In this document: piece after piece, positions 52,601 through 60,573 of the stretch | How the letters are laid out: each line of letters opens with the position of its first letter | Numbering within the stretch: the stretch's first letter is position 1 | NCBI RefSeq assembly: GCF_019973615.1 | Contig: NZ_AP024238.1 | Span: forward strand, 2,542,001-2,606,000 | Source: Rhodoferax lithotrophicus | Lineage (GTDB): Bacteria; Pseudomonadota; Gammaproteobacteria; Burkholderiales; Burkholderiaceae_C | Reading direction: 5' to 3' | Length of the DNA: 64,000 nt | Notes under the pieces: generated by a model | What the model was told of the DNA's origin: nothing | The model's database searches: none | Seen by the model: the letters and a program-made list of their open reading frames with translations, nothing else | Made by a program: the position numbers and the translations under genes

Positions 52601-52834
52601 GGCTGATTGGGCTGCATTTCCGATCAGTGCAGGAAAAAGAAAATCGCGTACGCTGTCGCAGTAAGCCACGCCAACGATTTCTTTGCGGGTGAAATCAATG
52701 GCCAAGTATTTCTCGTGAACCAAAATTCCAGAAATGTAGATGACCGTGGTCAAATCCAACAAATAAATCAGTGTGAGTTTGCGGCTCACACTCAAGCGCC
52801 CCAGCCAGTTGACAAAGGGTTTAAAAAAATGCAT
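49637..52834 (-). CDS. Membrane GGDEF/EAL dual cyclase-phosphodiesterase with HAMP and PAS
   Basis: A 1065-residue c-di-GMP enzyme. Order: transmembrane helix about 16-38; periplasmic helical sensor to about 295; second helix about 298-320; HAMP about 321-375 (ISSPLKQLASVAEKVRQ, EDEIGHLVTTFNGML); a degenerate PAS about 395-490; PAS about 500-620 (SSEGIIIMDAQQKILSVNQAF); GGDEF about 625-790 with intact RLGGDEFVVIL near 710; EAL about 805-1055. The EAL side keeps VGVEALLRW, INLSAVQL, LELEITES, SIDDFGTGYSSLAYLK and VGEGVEN, so both activities look possible. It follows the alpha-E gene by 33 bases. Confidence 0.93.
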   Translation of the reverse strand: MHFFKPFVNWLGRLSVSRKLTLIYLLDLTTVIYISGILVHEKYLAIDFTRKEIVGVAYCDSVRDFLFPALIGNAAQSAQTLERFNKFDAQRVLSDATLKTTEISQSVASAWQVYVSPNSSEESGRKELISQARTLLTTVGNQSNLILDPDLDSYYSMSLVVLRFPELLEVMNEAAVAMSQASRTPSAASLQASTLLILAGRLDAILQGISSDYLQAFTAGSPVLKTRLEGANQELVKHIELILSLVRDAAQKDAIHINLEDFNAVHQQGLQTLDKTWQLTSRELDVLLRLRVDGLFARMWLHLGTALLLLVGILSLVYTVARQISSPLKQLASVAEKVRQSSNYALRARWASEDEIGHLVTTFNGMLAQLDHDREVQQELAASARAAQAQTELVEAMPIAMVVTSIPDHHVLHANEPAKPWLEGRSADPWRYGLEPGVRARFFQRLADHDRVDEFEVRWLGGAEPSWAVLSARRVRFQGVDAVLTSFTPINVLKLMEQRLQLWAKVFEASSEGIIIMDAQQKILSVNQAFCKATSYDFYEVLGEQLSSLLTSFPDANGFEIGQEIAIAIERRNEWQGEVRLTTRSGQTYPALLMISAVRDATRQEVVSHYIGICIDITDRKKAEDRVKFLAHHDVLTELPNRSLCIETLDAALAQARRTGECIAVLFIDLDRFKLINDTLGHHIGDGLLRSVASRLLQAVRSGDLVSRLGGDEFVVILRGLKDVTQAHQQAEQRIIPLIRQVHLVEGQELNVSCSVGVATYPQDGTDRDELMRRADAAMYNAKSSGRDAACLFDVSIDQVVHERQMLEQHLKSALEHQEFTLLYQPKIDAQTGQMVGVEALLRWYNPELGQVPPSRFIPVAEETGLIKPIGTWVLQQACAQWSAWRDAGYGHWVMAINLSAVQLADPGLLDLLRSYIVQYRCEPSQLELEITESHLMHNSHLAVGTLQAIKELGVMLSIDDFGTGYSSLAYLKRFPIDKLKIDQSFVRDMLDDPADMAIVRATIALGHELGLRLVGEGVENQGQAQQLTALGCEELQGYFFARPLDSNSLVQWAGVQRHLIERRA

Positions 52835-52867
52835 CGCTTGCTCTGCGCAACCTACCCAGGGTTGAAT

Positions 52868-53827
52868 TTAAACCGCTGAAGGCACCAAAAAATCCCGGCT
52901 GATATGCGCGCCCAAATCGTTCACACGGTCTAAAAACTGCGTCAGATACGCATGCAATCCGGTAGCCAGAATCTCGTCAATACGGCCATATTGCAACTCT
53001 GCGCGCAATTTGCCGGCACGGCGCTGTGTTTCACCCGATTGGTCATTCGACACCATTTTCAAATTGCCCACCACTTCGTTCAGACTGGCATGTAAAGAAC
53101 GCGGCATGTCAGGTCGCAAAATCAGCAACTCAGCCACACGCTCAGGCTTGATCACATCACGGTAGACTTTGCGGTAGACCTCAAAGCCGCTGACACTGCG
53201 CAAAATGGCGCTCCAGTGGTAAAAGTCGTATTCCTGATCTTTCACATTGGCGGTACCATAAAAATCACTTTCCACCGCGTGAAATTTCACATCCACCAAG
53301 CGGGCGGTGTTGTCAGCCCGCTCCAGAAAAGTACCCAAGCGCATGAAATACAGCGCTTCGTCCATCAGCATGGTGCCCACCGTCACCCCACGTGACAAAT
53401 GTGAGCGGAACTTGACCCACTCAAAAAACTGGGACGGGTCGGTCTCAAACTCACCAGCCTTAAGCATGCGTTTGACTTCCAGCCAAGTCTGGTTTTGGGT
53501 TTCCCACACCTCGGTGGTGAGCGTGCCACGCACAGCACGGGCATTTTCGCGGGCCGCACTCAGGCAAGACACGATGCTGGAAGGATTGCTTTCGTCTTTA
53601 ACCATGAAGTCCATCACACCTTTAGCCGTGATATCCCCATGCTTCTCTCGGTAGGTGGGCAACAGCTCACTGATGGACAACAAGCCTTGCCAACCTGCCT
53701 TTGCAACTGCATCAGACTGCGGCAGCAAAGAAGTTTGGTAATTCACATCAAGTAACCGGGCAGTGTTTTCGGCACGTTCGGTGTAGCGATTCATCCAAAA
53801 AAGGTGGTCGGCGGTGCGTGACAACAT
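52868..53827 (-). CDS. Alpha-E domain protein (DUF403)
   Basis: A 319-residue all-helical protein of the alpha-E family, starting LSRTADHLFWMNRYTERAENTARLLDVNYQ, with the characteristic FLERADNTARLVDVKFH and YDFYHWSAILRSVSGFEVYRKVY. The conserved E/R residues are as in the family. Alpha-E proteins are nearly always encoded beside a circularly permuted ATP-grasp, as here, and were proposed from comparative genomics (Iyer and co-workers) to take part in making or modifying a peptide. The ATG follows GAGGA. A degenerate repeat copy lies between it and the ATP-grasp gene. Confidence 0.93.
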   Translation of the reverse strand: MLSRTADHLFWMNRYTERAENTARLLDVNYQTSLLPQSDAVAKAGWQGLLSISELLPTYREKHGDITAKGVMDFMVKDESNPSSIVSCLSAARENARAVRGTLTTEVWETQNQTWLEVKRMLKAGEFETDPSQFFEWVKFRSHLSRGVTVGTMLMDEALYFMRLGTFLERADNTARLVDVKFHAVESDFYGTANVKDQEYDFYHWSAILRSVSGFEVYRKVYRDVIKPERVAELLILRPDMPRSLHASLNEVVGNLKMVSNDQSGETQRRAGKLRAELQYGRIDEILATGLHAYLTQFLDRVNDLGAHISRDFLVPSAV

Positions 53828-53844
53828 ACTGTATATCCTCGATA

Positions 53845-53890
53845 TTAATAGCGCATAACGCTTATTCCATGAGCCTTATAGCCCGATATT
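53845..53890 (+). repeat. Degenerate palindromic interspersed repeat, between ATP-grasp and alpha-E genes
   Basis: ATTAATAGCGCATAACGCTTA followed by TTCCATGAGCCTTATAGCCC keeps the AATAGC...CGCTT...ATGAGC order with several changes. It lies about 25 bases after the stop of the ATP-grasp gene. The match is weaker than for the other copies. Confidence 0.45.
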
Positions 53891-53914
53891 CACTAAATTA
53901 ATTGCACTTTGCTA

Positions 53915-55408
53915 TTAGCTTTGGCTTTGGCTTTGGCTTGTATTGACATCATCTTCCAGAATCCACGTGTCTTTTGTACCGCCACCCTGTGACGAGTTGA
54001 CGACAAGTGAACCCTCTTTGAGTGCCACACGGGTCAAACCACCCGGCACCATTTGCACTGATTTGCTGGTCAGCACATAAGGCCGCAAATCAATGTGACG
54101 CGGGGCAATACCACTCTCGACAAAGGTAGGGCAACTGGACAGGCTCAGGGTCGGCTGGGCAATGTAGCCACCAGGGTTTGCCTGGACAGCCTTTTTAAAA
54201 TCCTCCACTTCGGCTTTGGTCGCCGCAGGGCCAACCAACATGCCGTAGCCGCCAGCACCGTGCACCTCTTTGACCACCAAGTCTTTCATATTGGCCAGCA
54301 CATAACCCAAGTCATCCTTGTTGCGGCACATATAGGTTGGCACGTTGTTCAAAATGGGTTTTTCACCCAGGTAGAACTCAATCATCTTGGGCACATAGGG
54401 GTAAATCGACTTGTCATCGGCAACTCCCGTGCCTACGCCATTACAGATGTTGATATGACCCGCCTTGTAAACATCCAGCAATCCCGCACAACCGAGTGTG
54501 GAGTTCGGACGAAATACCTTTGGATCCAGAAAATCATCATCTACACGACGATAAATCACGTCTACACGTTGTGGTCCACGGGTGGTGCGCATGTAGCAGA
54601 AGTTGTCTTTGACAAACAAATCCTGCCCCTCAACCAGTTCCACACCCATTTGCTGCGCCAGGAACGCATGCTCAAAATAAGCACTGTTGTACATACCGGG
54701 TGTGAGCACCACCACGGTCGGCTCAGCGGTTGTTGCCGGGCTGCTTTCACGCAGGGTTTCCAGCAGCAAATCAGGGTAATGCGCAATCGGTGCAACGCGG
54801 TGGGCACTGAACAGGTCGGGGAAAAGCCGCATCATCATCTTGCGGTCTTCCAGCATGTAGCTCACCCCGCTGGGCACGCGCAGGTTATCTTCCAGCACGT
54901 AGTACTCGCCATTACCCTTGGCATCAGGCGCACGCACGATGTCAATGCCGGAGATTTGCGAGTACACGTTGTTGGGCAAATCCACCCCCATCATTTGTGG
55001 TCGGAACTGGGCGTTGTTTTCAATCTGCTCGCGGGGAATCAGACCCGCCTTCAATATCTCCTGGTCATGGTAGACATCATGCAGAAAGCGGTTCAAGGCA
55101 GTGACACGCTGCTCCAGACCACGCTCCATGCTGTGCCATTCGTGTGCGGGAATGATGCGCGGAATCAGGTCAAACGGAATCAGGCGCTCGGTACCCGCAC
55201 CGTCTTCGTCTTTTTCGCCATAGACCGCAAAGGTGATGCCAACACGGCGAAAGATCATCTCGGCCTCTTCACGACGCTTGGCCATCATGTCGCCCGGTTG
55301 GCGGGCTAGCCATTCATCGTAGATTTTGTAGTGATCACGAATCTGCTTGCCTCCAGAGAAAAACTCATAGGGCAGTTGGGTGTACATCTCGTCAAATTTC
55401 TGCATCAT
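53915..55408 (-). CDS. Circularly permuted type 2 ATP-grasp protein
   Basis: A 497-residue protein of the DUF404/DUF407 type. Family marks are MQKFDEMYTQLPYEFF, FDLIPRIIPAHEWHSMERGLEQRVTALNRFLHDVYHDQ, YVLEDNLRVPSGVSYMLEDR, VDVIYRRVDDDFLDP, GVADDKSIYPYVPKMIEFYLGE and the ATP-grasp lysine/glycine stretch VVKEVHGAGGYGMLVGP. Start at the second of two adjacent frames: ATG at 55408 with AGGAGTG upstream; the open frame continues upstream without support. It should form an amide or peptide bond using ATP; substrate unknown. The last residues are NTSQSQSQS, encoded by a hexamer tandem repeat. Confidence 0.93.
   Translation of the reverse strand: MMQKFDEMYTQLPYEFFSGGKQIRDHYKIYDEWLARQPGDMMAKRREEAEMIFRRVGITFAVYGEKDEDGAGTERLIPFDLIPRIIPAHEWHSMERGLEQRVTALNRFLHDVYHDQEILKAGLIPREQIENNAQFRPQMMGVDLPNNVYSQISGIDIVRAPDAKGNGEYYVLEDNLRVPSGVSYMLEDRKMMMRLFPDLFSAHRVAPIAHYPDLLLETLRESSPATTAEPTVVVLTPGMYNSAYFEHAFLAQQMGVELVEGQDLFVKDNFCYMRTTRGPQRVDVIYRRVDDDFLDPKVFRPNSTLGCAGLLDVYKAGHINICNGVGTGVADDKSIYPYVPKMIEFYLGEKPILNNVPTYMCRNKDDLGYVLANMKDLVVKEVHGAGGYGMLVGPAATKAEVEDFKKAVQANPGGYIAQPTLSLSSCPTFVESGIAPRHIDLRPYVLTSKSVQMVPGGLTRVALKEGSLVVNSSQGGGTKDTWILEDDVNTSQSQSQS
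53918..53935. repeat. Hexanucleotide tandem repeat at the 3' end of the ATP-grasp gene
   Basis: Three perfect copies of GCTTTG plus a partial fourth. On the coding strand they read as Gln-Ser pairs just before the stop codon, so unit-number changes stay in frame. Confidence 0.85.
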
Positions 55409-55829
55409 TTTCACTCCTGGGTACAGCTTAGCAAGCTTTGGGCCATCTTCTCTTTTTTCTGATCTTCCGGTTTGCATTTTTCTTGTGTTTTGAAGTTTCA
55501 TTCTTTTGTAGCCCCCGCTATCACCCCCACCTCTTTCCACCCCCGCCGGGACGGAAAGAGGGGCGAACAGTCCTATTTGGCCGCGTCTTTTAAGAGACGT
55601 GCTACCAGGCATCGGCCAACTGGGCGGAATGAAAGCACAAAAATGCTCGCGCCGATAACCCGTTCGTCAACGCTCAATCACACAGGTTTTACATGGCAGG
55701 CCTATACCCTCATCGCTGTGTCGTCCGTACAGCTTGAATTTGCAACCCTCGCAACACAAAGCCCAATAGGGCTGTTAGGCACCCTCTCGCCTGGCGGGGT
55801 GAGCGGGCTGGGGGAGTGAGGCAAAAGAA
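55409..55829. other. 421-base intergenic gap between comEC and the ATP-grasp gene
   Basis: No gene is supported here. It should contain the promoter of the ATP-grasp/alpha-E/GGDEF-EAL operon. The visible structure is a 9-base inverted repeat, CCTCTTTCC and GGAAAGAGG (55530-55538 and 55553-55561), around a GC-rich loop within a C-rich tract (plus strand). No tRNA, terminator T run after comEC, or repeat copy was found. Confidence 0.5.
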
Positions 55830-58235
55830 TCAAGGCACCTGATGATGCCAATACCTGCGCTGCACCTCACGCTCGCAAGTCACCCCCTGGGCTTGCCATG
55901 ATTGCCAGCGCACCGCACCACAATGAGGCGTATCCACAACAGTGATGTGACGCTCGGCATAGCGCACCAAAACGGGGCTTGCTGGGTGACCGAAGCGGTT
56001 TCGGTAGCCCGATTGAACCAGCGCCATACGGGGATGCACCACATCCAGAAACGCGGCACTGCTGGAGGTTTTGCTGCCGTGATGCGGTACCAGCAACACA
56101 TCAGCCGCCAACGGCGCACCACTGGCCACCAACCGGGTTTCTTGAGTTTGCTCAATATCACCTGCCAACAGTGCGGTTTGTGTCCCGTTGGAAATGCGCA
56201 GGGTACAGCTCATGGCATTGGTTTTGCGCACACCGGTGTAATCAGCGGCTTGGGGGTGTAGCACTTCAAAAAACACACCATCCCACTGCCAATGCTGCCC
56301 GGCTGCACAGGGCTCGGCGAGTCGTACCTGTTGCAGTTCATGTTCCGGCTCAATGGAACTCAGCAAACGGGCTTGCGGCTGCATCATCAGCACCGCCTGT
56401 GCACCACCAGTGTGGTCACTATCCCGGTGACTCAGCACCAACGTATCCAGTCGCACATCCAAAGCCCGCAACAGGGGTACCAGTACACGGTGTCCGGCAT
56501 CACTTTCACGGCTAAAGCGTGGGCCAGCGTCGTATAACAAAGCATGATGGGCAGTGCGCAGCAACACCGCATTGCCCTGACCAATGTCTGCCGCCAAAAG
56601 CTCAAACTGCCCCATCGGGGGGCGGGGAGCCTGCCACAGCAACACCGGCAACAGCAGTGGCACACCCAGCAGCCGCCAACTCATGGGCAAACGCCAAGCC
56701 AACAACACCCCGCCCAATACCCCTGCAATGCCGGCCCACACTGGTGCCTGGGCGCTGGCATAGGTTGCCCAAGGCCAGGCGGCCAACTGACTCAAAAATG
56801 CCGTAAGCAACGCCACCGACCAAGCCGCAACCTGCCAAAGTGCTGGCCAAAACGTACCCAACAAAGCCAGAGGGGTCACGCACAAAGTGACCCACGGGAT
56901 CGCCAGCGCATTCGCCAGCAGTCCCACCAAAGAAACCTGACCAAACAACAACAGACTCAAGGGTGTGAGTGCCAGCGTGATCACCCACTGCTCACGCATC
57001 AAGGTAACAAATTGGCCTCTAGCACCCGTTTTACCTGCGCTAAAAGCTCCAGAATCTGTAGCAAACAACACACCCACCGCCACAAAACTCAGCCAAAAAC
57101 CGGCCTGTAACAACGCCCACGGGTCCATCAGAACCACCACAGCGCAAGCCAGTAACCATACCAGTGGCCATGGCCATCGCAAACCCAGCAAACGCAATAC
57201 ACCCACAGTGACCAGCATCAGCACGGTGCGCTGCGCCGGCACCCCCCAGCCACTGAACAAGGCATAAGCCAGCGCCAAAATGATGCCTCCCACCAATGCC
57301 GCACTGGGGGCACTCACCCGCAAGCACAGCCAGCTTGAGCGCCGCCACAACCACCCCACCAGCAGTGCGGCACCCCAGGCAAACATGGTCACGTGCAAGC
57401 CAGAAATACTCATCAGGTGCGCCACACCGGTGGCACGAAACACATCCCAGTCACTGCGCTCAATGGCGGCCTGATCACCCACGACGAGTGCGGCCAGCAG
57501 CCCCGCCACATGGGGGTCATCAGGCACATGGGCATAGATGCGCTCGCGAACCTGGCCGCGTGCCCATTCCACCGGGTAGCGCCATGTAATGCCCAGTAAT
57601 TCAGGTATCGGATCTTTGGGGCCAGCGCGCACATAGCCGGTAGCTTGAACGCCCTGCTCCCACTGCCAAAGCTCGTAATCAAAGCCGTGAGGGTTGAGCG
57701 CCCCGTGCGGTGCTTTCAGGCGAACTGTCATTTGCCAACGCTCTCCCGCCTGCAAGGCTGCGGGTACACGTTGCAGTTCCCCCCGCAATTCGCCTGGGCC
57801 ATCCCCTTTGGCAAACACACCGCTGTACCAGGCCAGCTCCAGCTTTTGCGGCACGCGCACGGTTTGACCGTCCTGCTGCGCCGTCTGAACCGCCAGGCGA
57901 AAACGCAGACCCGCTTCATTGCGCTGCGGCATGGAAGACACCACCCCCGTGATGACCAGGTTACGCCCTTCCAGTTCAGGCATCAGAGTCTGGCGCTCAA
58001 AAATCAGGGCGCGCCAACCTGTCAGGCCAAAGAGCAACAGCAGGCCAGCCAGCACCCAAGCACTCATGCGCATCCAGGGTGCAATTTTTTTGATAGCTGC
58101 CAGCGCAATTAGAACAAGCGCTACAGCCATAAAAAGCCCATAAGATGAAGCATCCCACAATTGCGGCTGAGCAATCTGCAAACCGGCCCCCAATACCGAG
58201 GCCAGCAACACAGGGGGCAGAACATCCAGTCTCAT
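55830..58235 (-). CDS. comEC: DNA internalisation competence protein ComEC/Rec2
   Basis: An 801-residue inner-membrane channel for single-stranded DNA uptake in natural transformation. An N-terminal membrane and OB-like (DUF4131) part is followed by the competence domain with many helices (HLMSISGLHVTMFAWGAALLVG, SGWGVPAQRTVLMLVTVGVL) and a C-terminal metallo-beta-lactamase-like domain with ADIGQGNAVLLRT, LSHRDSDHTGGAQAV and VLLVPHHGSKTSSS. Two segments, residues about 34-51 and 391-409, are encoded by copies of the interspersed repeat. The frame is open throughout, so the gene seems intact. A role in transformation fits pilW and other pilus genes in the window. Confidence 0.94.
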   Translation of the reverse strand: MRLDVLPPVLLASVLGAGLQIAQPQLWDASSYGLFMAVALVLIALAAIKKIAPWMRMSAWVLAGLLLLFGLTGWRALIFERQTLMPELEGRNLVITGVVSSMPQRNEAGLRFRLAVQTAQQDGQTVRVPQKLELAWYSGVFAKGDGPGELRGELQRVPAALQAGERWQMTVRLKAPHGALNPHGFDYELWQWEQGVQATGYVRAGPKDPIPELLGITWRYPVEWARGQVRERIYAHVPDDPHVAGLLAALVVGDQAAIERSDWDVFRATGVAHLMSISGLHVTMFAWGAALLVGWLWRRSSWLCLRVSAPSAALVGGIILALAYALFSGWGVPAQRTVLMLVTVGVLRLLGLRWPWPLVWLLACAVVVLMDPWALLQAGFWLSFVAVGVLFATDSGAFSAGKTGARGQFVTLMREQWVITLALTPLSLLLFGQVSLVGLLANALAIPWVTLCVTPLALLGTFWPALWQVAAWSVALLTAFLSQLAAWPWATYASAQAPVWAGIAGVLGGVLLAWRLPMSWRLLGVPLLLPVLLWQAPRPPMGQFELLAADIGQGNAVLLRTAHHALLYDAGPRFSRESDAGHRVLVPLLRALDVRLDTLVLSHRDSDHTGGAQAVLMMQPQARLLSSIEPEHELQQVRLAEPCAAGQHWQWDGVFFEVLHPQAADYTGVRKTNAMSCTLRISNGTQTALLAGDIEQTQETRLVASGAPLAADVLLVPHHGSKTSSSAAFLDVVHPRMALVQSGYRNRFGHPASPVLVRYAERHITVVDTPHCGAVRWQSWQAQGVTCEREVQRRYWHHQVP
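57008..57064 (-). repeat. Palindromic interspersed repeat, copy inside comEC (loop region)
   Basis: On the minus strand GCTACAG...GGAGCTTTTAGCGCAGG then TGCTAGAGGCCAATTTG, in the family order. It is translated as part of TDSGAFSAGKTGARGQFV, a polar stretch between membrane segments. Confidence 0.6.
58084..58136 (+). repeat. Palindromic interspersed repeat, copy inside comEC (N-terminal helix)
   Basis: TTTTTGATAGCTGCCAGCGC, then ATTAGAACAAGCGCTACAGCC and AAAAAG. Matches the family order closely. In the comEC frame it encodes LFMAVALVLIALAAIKKI, a membrane helix. Confidence 0.65.
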
Positions 58236-58571
58236 GCCATGAGCAACAAGAATGAAGTCAAGAATTGGCCAAAGTTCAAGGGGGGTGACATGGCATAAAT
58301 GATAGTCTCGGCAAAAGCTTTTCCTGCTTCAACTGGCCGCTGGAGTTGCGCAAAATCAAACATTGAACAAAGACAAGAAAAAGAATGGCTATTCGGCTTG
58401 CGCCAACCCCTGTACATCTTTAAATTCGCCTATATTCATATTCAATAAGCCTAACTCATCAGCATCAGCAACAAGAAATACAAACTGATTCCATTTCTAA
58501 ATCATCCGTGTTGCTGTTACTGGATGCTTGATCACAAATAGTTTAGAAATGAAATATGAAAGGGGTTACTT
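58236..58571. promoter_or_regulatory. Intergenic region upstream of the Cache chemoreceptor, with a long hairpin
   Basis: A divergent gap between comEC and the chemoreceptor gene. It holds a perfect 10-base inverted repeat, CATTTCTAAA (58492-58501) and TTTAGAAATG (58542-58551), with an inner CATCC/GGATG pair, ending about 8 bases before the ribosome site AAAGGGG. No confident sigma70 or sigma28 promoter could be picked. The rest shows nothing recognisable. Confidence 0.45.
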
Positions 58572-60395
58572 ATGTCTAGTTTTTCAACCATGACAGTGGC
58601 TCGGCGTTTGGCTTTGTTAATTTCTGTTGCCGTGCTGGGAGTCGTCCTGCTAACGACCATCTTTCTGTATTCTGAACGTACCCTGATTTTGAATGAACGT
58701 CAAAACGCGGTGCGACAAACGGTCGAAATCGCTCATAACCTGGTGACGCACTATCAGCAACTGGCCACCACCGGAAAAATGTCAGAGACTGAGGCGCAAC
58801 AGCTTGCCAAAGATACGATCCGACAACTGCGCTACGGCGGTGACGAATACTTCTGGATCAATGACATGAACAACACCATGGTGTTGCACCCCATCAAGCC
58901 AGAAATGGAGGGGAAAAACCTGATGGATATCCAAGATCCCACTGGTTTGCATCTGTTTTCCGAGTTTGTCCGCACCGTTAAAACCAGCGGCAGCGGTTTT
59001 GTGAACTACATGTGGTCCAAACCCGGAAGTACGGAACCGGTACCCAAAGTTTCCTACGTCAAAGGTTTTGCGCCCTGGGGCTGGGTCATTGGCTCAGGTG
59101 TGTATGTGGATACGGTCAATGCCACCGTGTTTAATCGGGCCATCGGCATTGCCCTGGGAACGGCCTTCTTGATTGGTATCTTGCTAGCCCTTGGCGTGTA
59201 CATTTCCCGCAGCATCCTCAACCAACTCGGTTGTGAACCCAACGAAGCCGCTGTCATCACACAACAACTGGCCGAGGGAAATCTGGCTATCAATATCTCA
59301 CTCAAAAATCCGGGACAGGCCAGCTTGCTGGCCTCCATCGCACTGATGCGTGACAGATTTGCAAAAATTGTTGGCGAGGTACGTCACGGCAGTGAAAGCG
59401 TCGCCACCGCCAGCATTGAGATCGCCCAAGGCAACCAGGACTTGAGCAGCCGCACCGAAAACCAGGCCAGCGCCCTGGAGCAAACCGCCGCCAGCATGGA
59501 AGAGTTGTCCTCCACCGTCAAACAAAACGCCGACAACGCCCGCCAGGCCAACCAGCTGGCCATGAATGCCAGCAGCGTCGCCGTGCAAGGTGGTGAAGTC
59601 GTGTCCCAGGTGGTGCACACCATGAAAGGCATCAATGAGGCCAGCCGCAAGATCAGCGACATCATCAGCGTCATAGACGGCATTGCCTTCCAGACCAACA
59701 TCCTGGCGCTGAATGCCGCCGTGGAAGCCGCCCGTGCCGGTGAGCAAGGCCGTGGCTTTGCCGTAGTGGCCTCCGAGGTGCGCTCACTGGCCGGGCGCAG
59801 TGCCGAAGCCGCCAAGGAAATCAAGGCCTTGATCAACACCAGTGTCGAGCGGGTTGAACAAGGCACCACGCTGGTGGATCAGGCGGGCACCACCATGCAG
59901 GAAGTGGTCAACAGCATTCGCCGGGTGACCGACATCATGGGCGAAATCAGCGCGGCCAGCAACGAGCAAAGCCAGGGGGTCAGCCAGGTGGGTGAAGCGG
60001 TCACCCAAATGGATCAGGTGACCCAGCAGAATGCGGCGCTGGTGGAGGAAATGGCTGCCGCAGCCAGCAGCCTGAAATCCCAGGCGCAGGAATTGGTACA
60101 AACCGTGGCGGTGTTCAAGCTGGGCACCGGTGATGTGACCCACACGGTGGTGCCCACGGCGGCCGTGCGCGCACACCCACCCAAGGTCAGCCATTTCAAA
60201 GGGCCGGATCGCCGGGCCAGCGGCACCCCCAAGGGGGCTGCAGCCCGTGGCCACAGCGCACCTTCCAGCCGCCCAGCCCCGGCCAAAGCCCCCAGCGCAG
60301 CACCGTCCCCTTTGGCAGCACCGGCCCCCAAGCCAGCCCCTAAACCTGCGACTCAGGCCAGTGGCAGTAATGATGGGGATTGGGAGACGTTTTAA
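58572..60395 (+). CDS. Methyl-accepting chemotaxis protein with single Cache domain
   Basis: A 607-residue receptor. Helix about 12-31, periplasmic sCache_2 domain about 35-190 ([34 protein letters not shown]), second helix about 193-213, HAMP, then the signalling hairpin with [37 protein letters not shown]. After it comes a roughly 70-residue Ala/Pro-rich tether ending in DWETF, which matches the CheR/CheB-binding pentapeptide NWETF of enteric receptors. sCache_2 receptors often sense small organic acids. The ATG has AAAGGGG upstream. Confidence 0.95.
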   Translation: MSSFSTMTVARRLALLISVAVLGVVLLTTIFLYSERTLILNERQNAVRQTVEIAHNLVTHYQQLATTGKMSETEAQQLAKDTIRQLRYGGDEYFWINDMNNTMVLHPIKPEMEGKNLMDIQDPTGLHLFSEFVRTVKTSGSGFVNYMWSKPGSTEPVPKVSYVKGFAPWGWVIGSGVYVDTVNATVFNRAIGIALGTAFLIGILLALGVYISRSILNQLGCEPNEAAVITQQLAEGNLAINISLKNPGQASLLASIALMRDRFAKIVGEVRHGSESVATASIEIAQGNQDLSSRTENQASALEQTAASMEELSSTVKQNADNARQANQLAMNASSVAVQGGEVVSQVVHTMKGINEASRKISDIISVIDGIAFQTNILALNAAVEAARAGEQGRGFAVVASEVRSLAGRSAEAAKEIKALINTSVERVEQGTTLVDQAGTTMQEVVNSIRRVTDIMGEISAASNEQSQGVSQVGEAVTQMDQVTQQNAALVEEMAAAASSLKSQAQELVQTVAVFKLGTGDVTHTVVPTAAVRAHPPKVSHFKGPDRRASGTPKGAAARGHSAPSSRPAPAKAPSAAPSPLAAPAPKPAPKPATQASGSNDGDWETF

Positions 60396-60420
60396 GGACA
60401 TGTCACGCTCATGATCGCTC

Positions 60421-60468
60421 TATAAATCAGAGCTTCTAGACCTTACCAAACAAGGGCTAGAGAGAAAA
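60421..60468 (+). repeat. Palindromic interspersed repeat, copy between the two chemoreceptor genes
   Basis: TCAGAGCTTCTAGACCTT, a 7-base loop, then AAGGGCTAGAGAGAAAACC. The stem CTAGaCCTT/AAGGgCTAG has compensating drift at one position. It starts about 25 bases after the upstream stop codon. Confidence 0.6.
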
Positions 60469-60573
60469 CCAATGTCATAAATTGAATTCCTAAGCGCCTT
60501 GTGAGCATCCTGATCCGGGTCACAATCATGGCGATCTGTGGACACTATCTCATTTTCAGAAAGCTTCAACAAC

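Noticed and set aside
54095..55309. Long plus-strand open frame of 404 codons opposite the ATP-grasp gene
   Set aside because: Antisense shadow of a well-supported coding region, with no ribosome site and His-rich, domainless translation.
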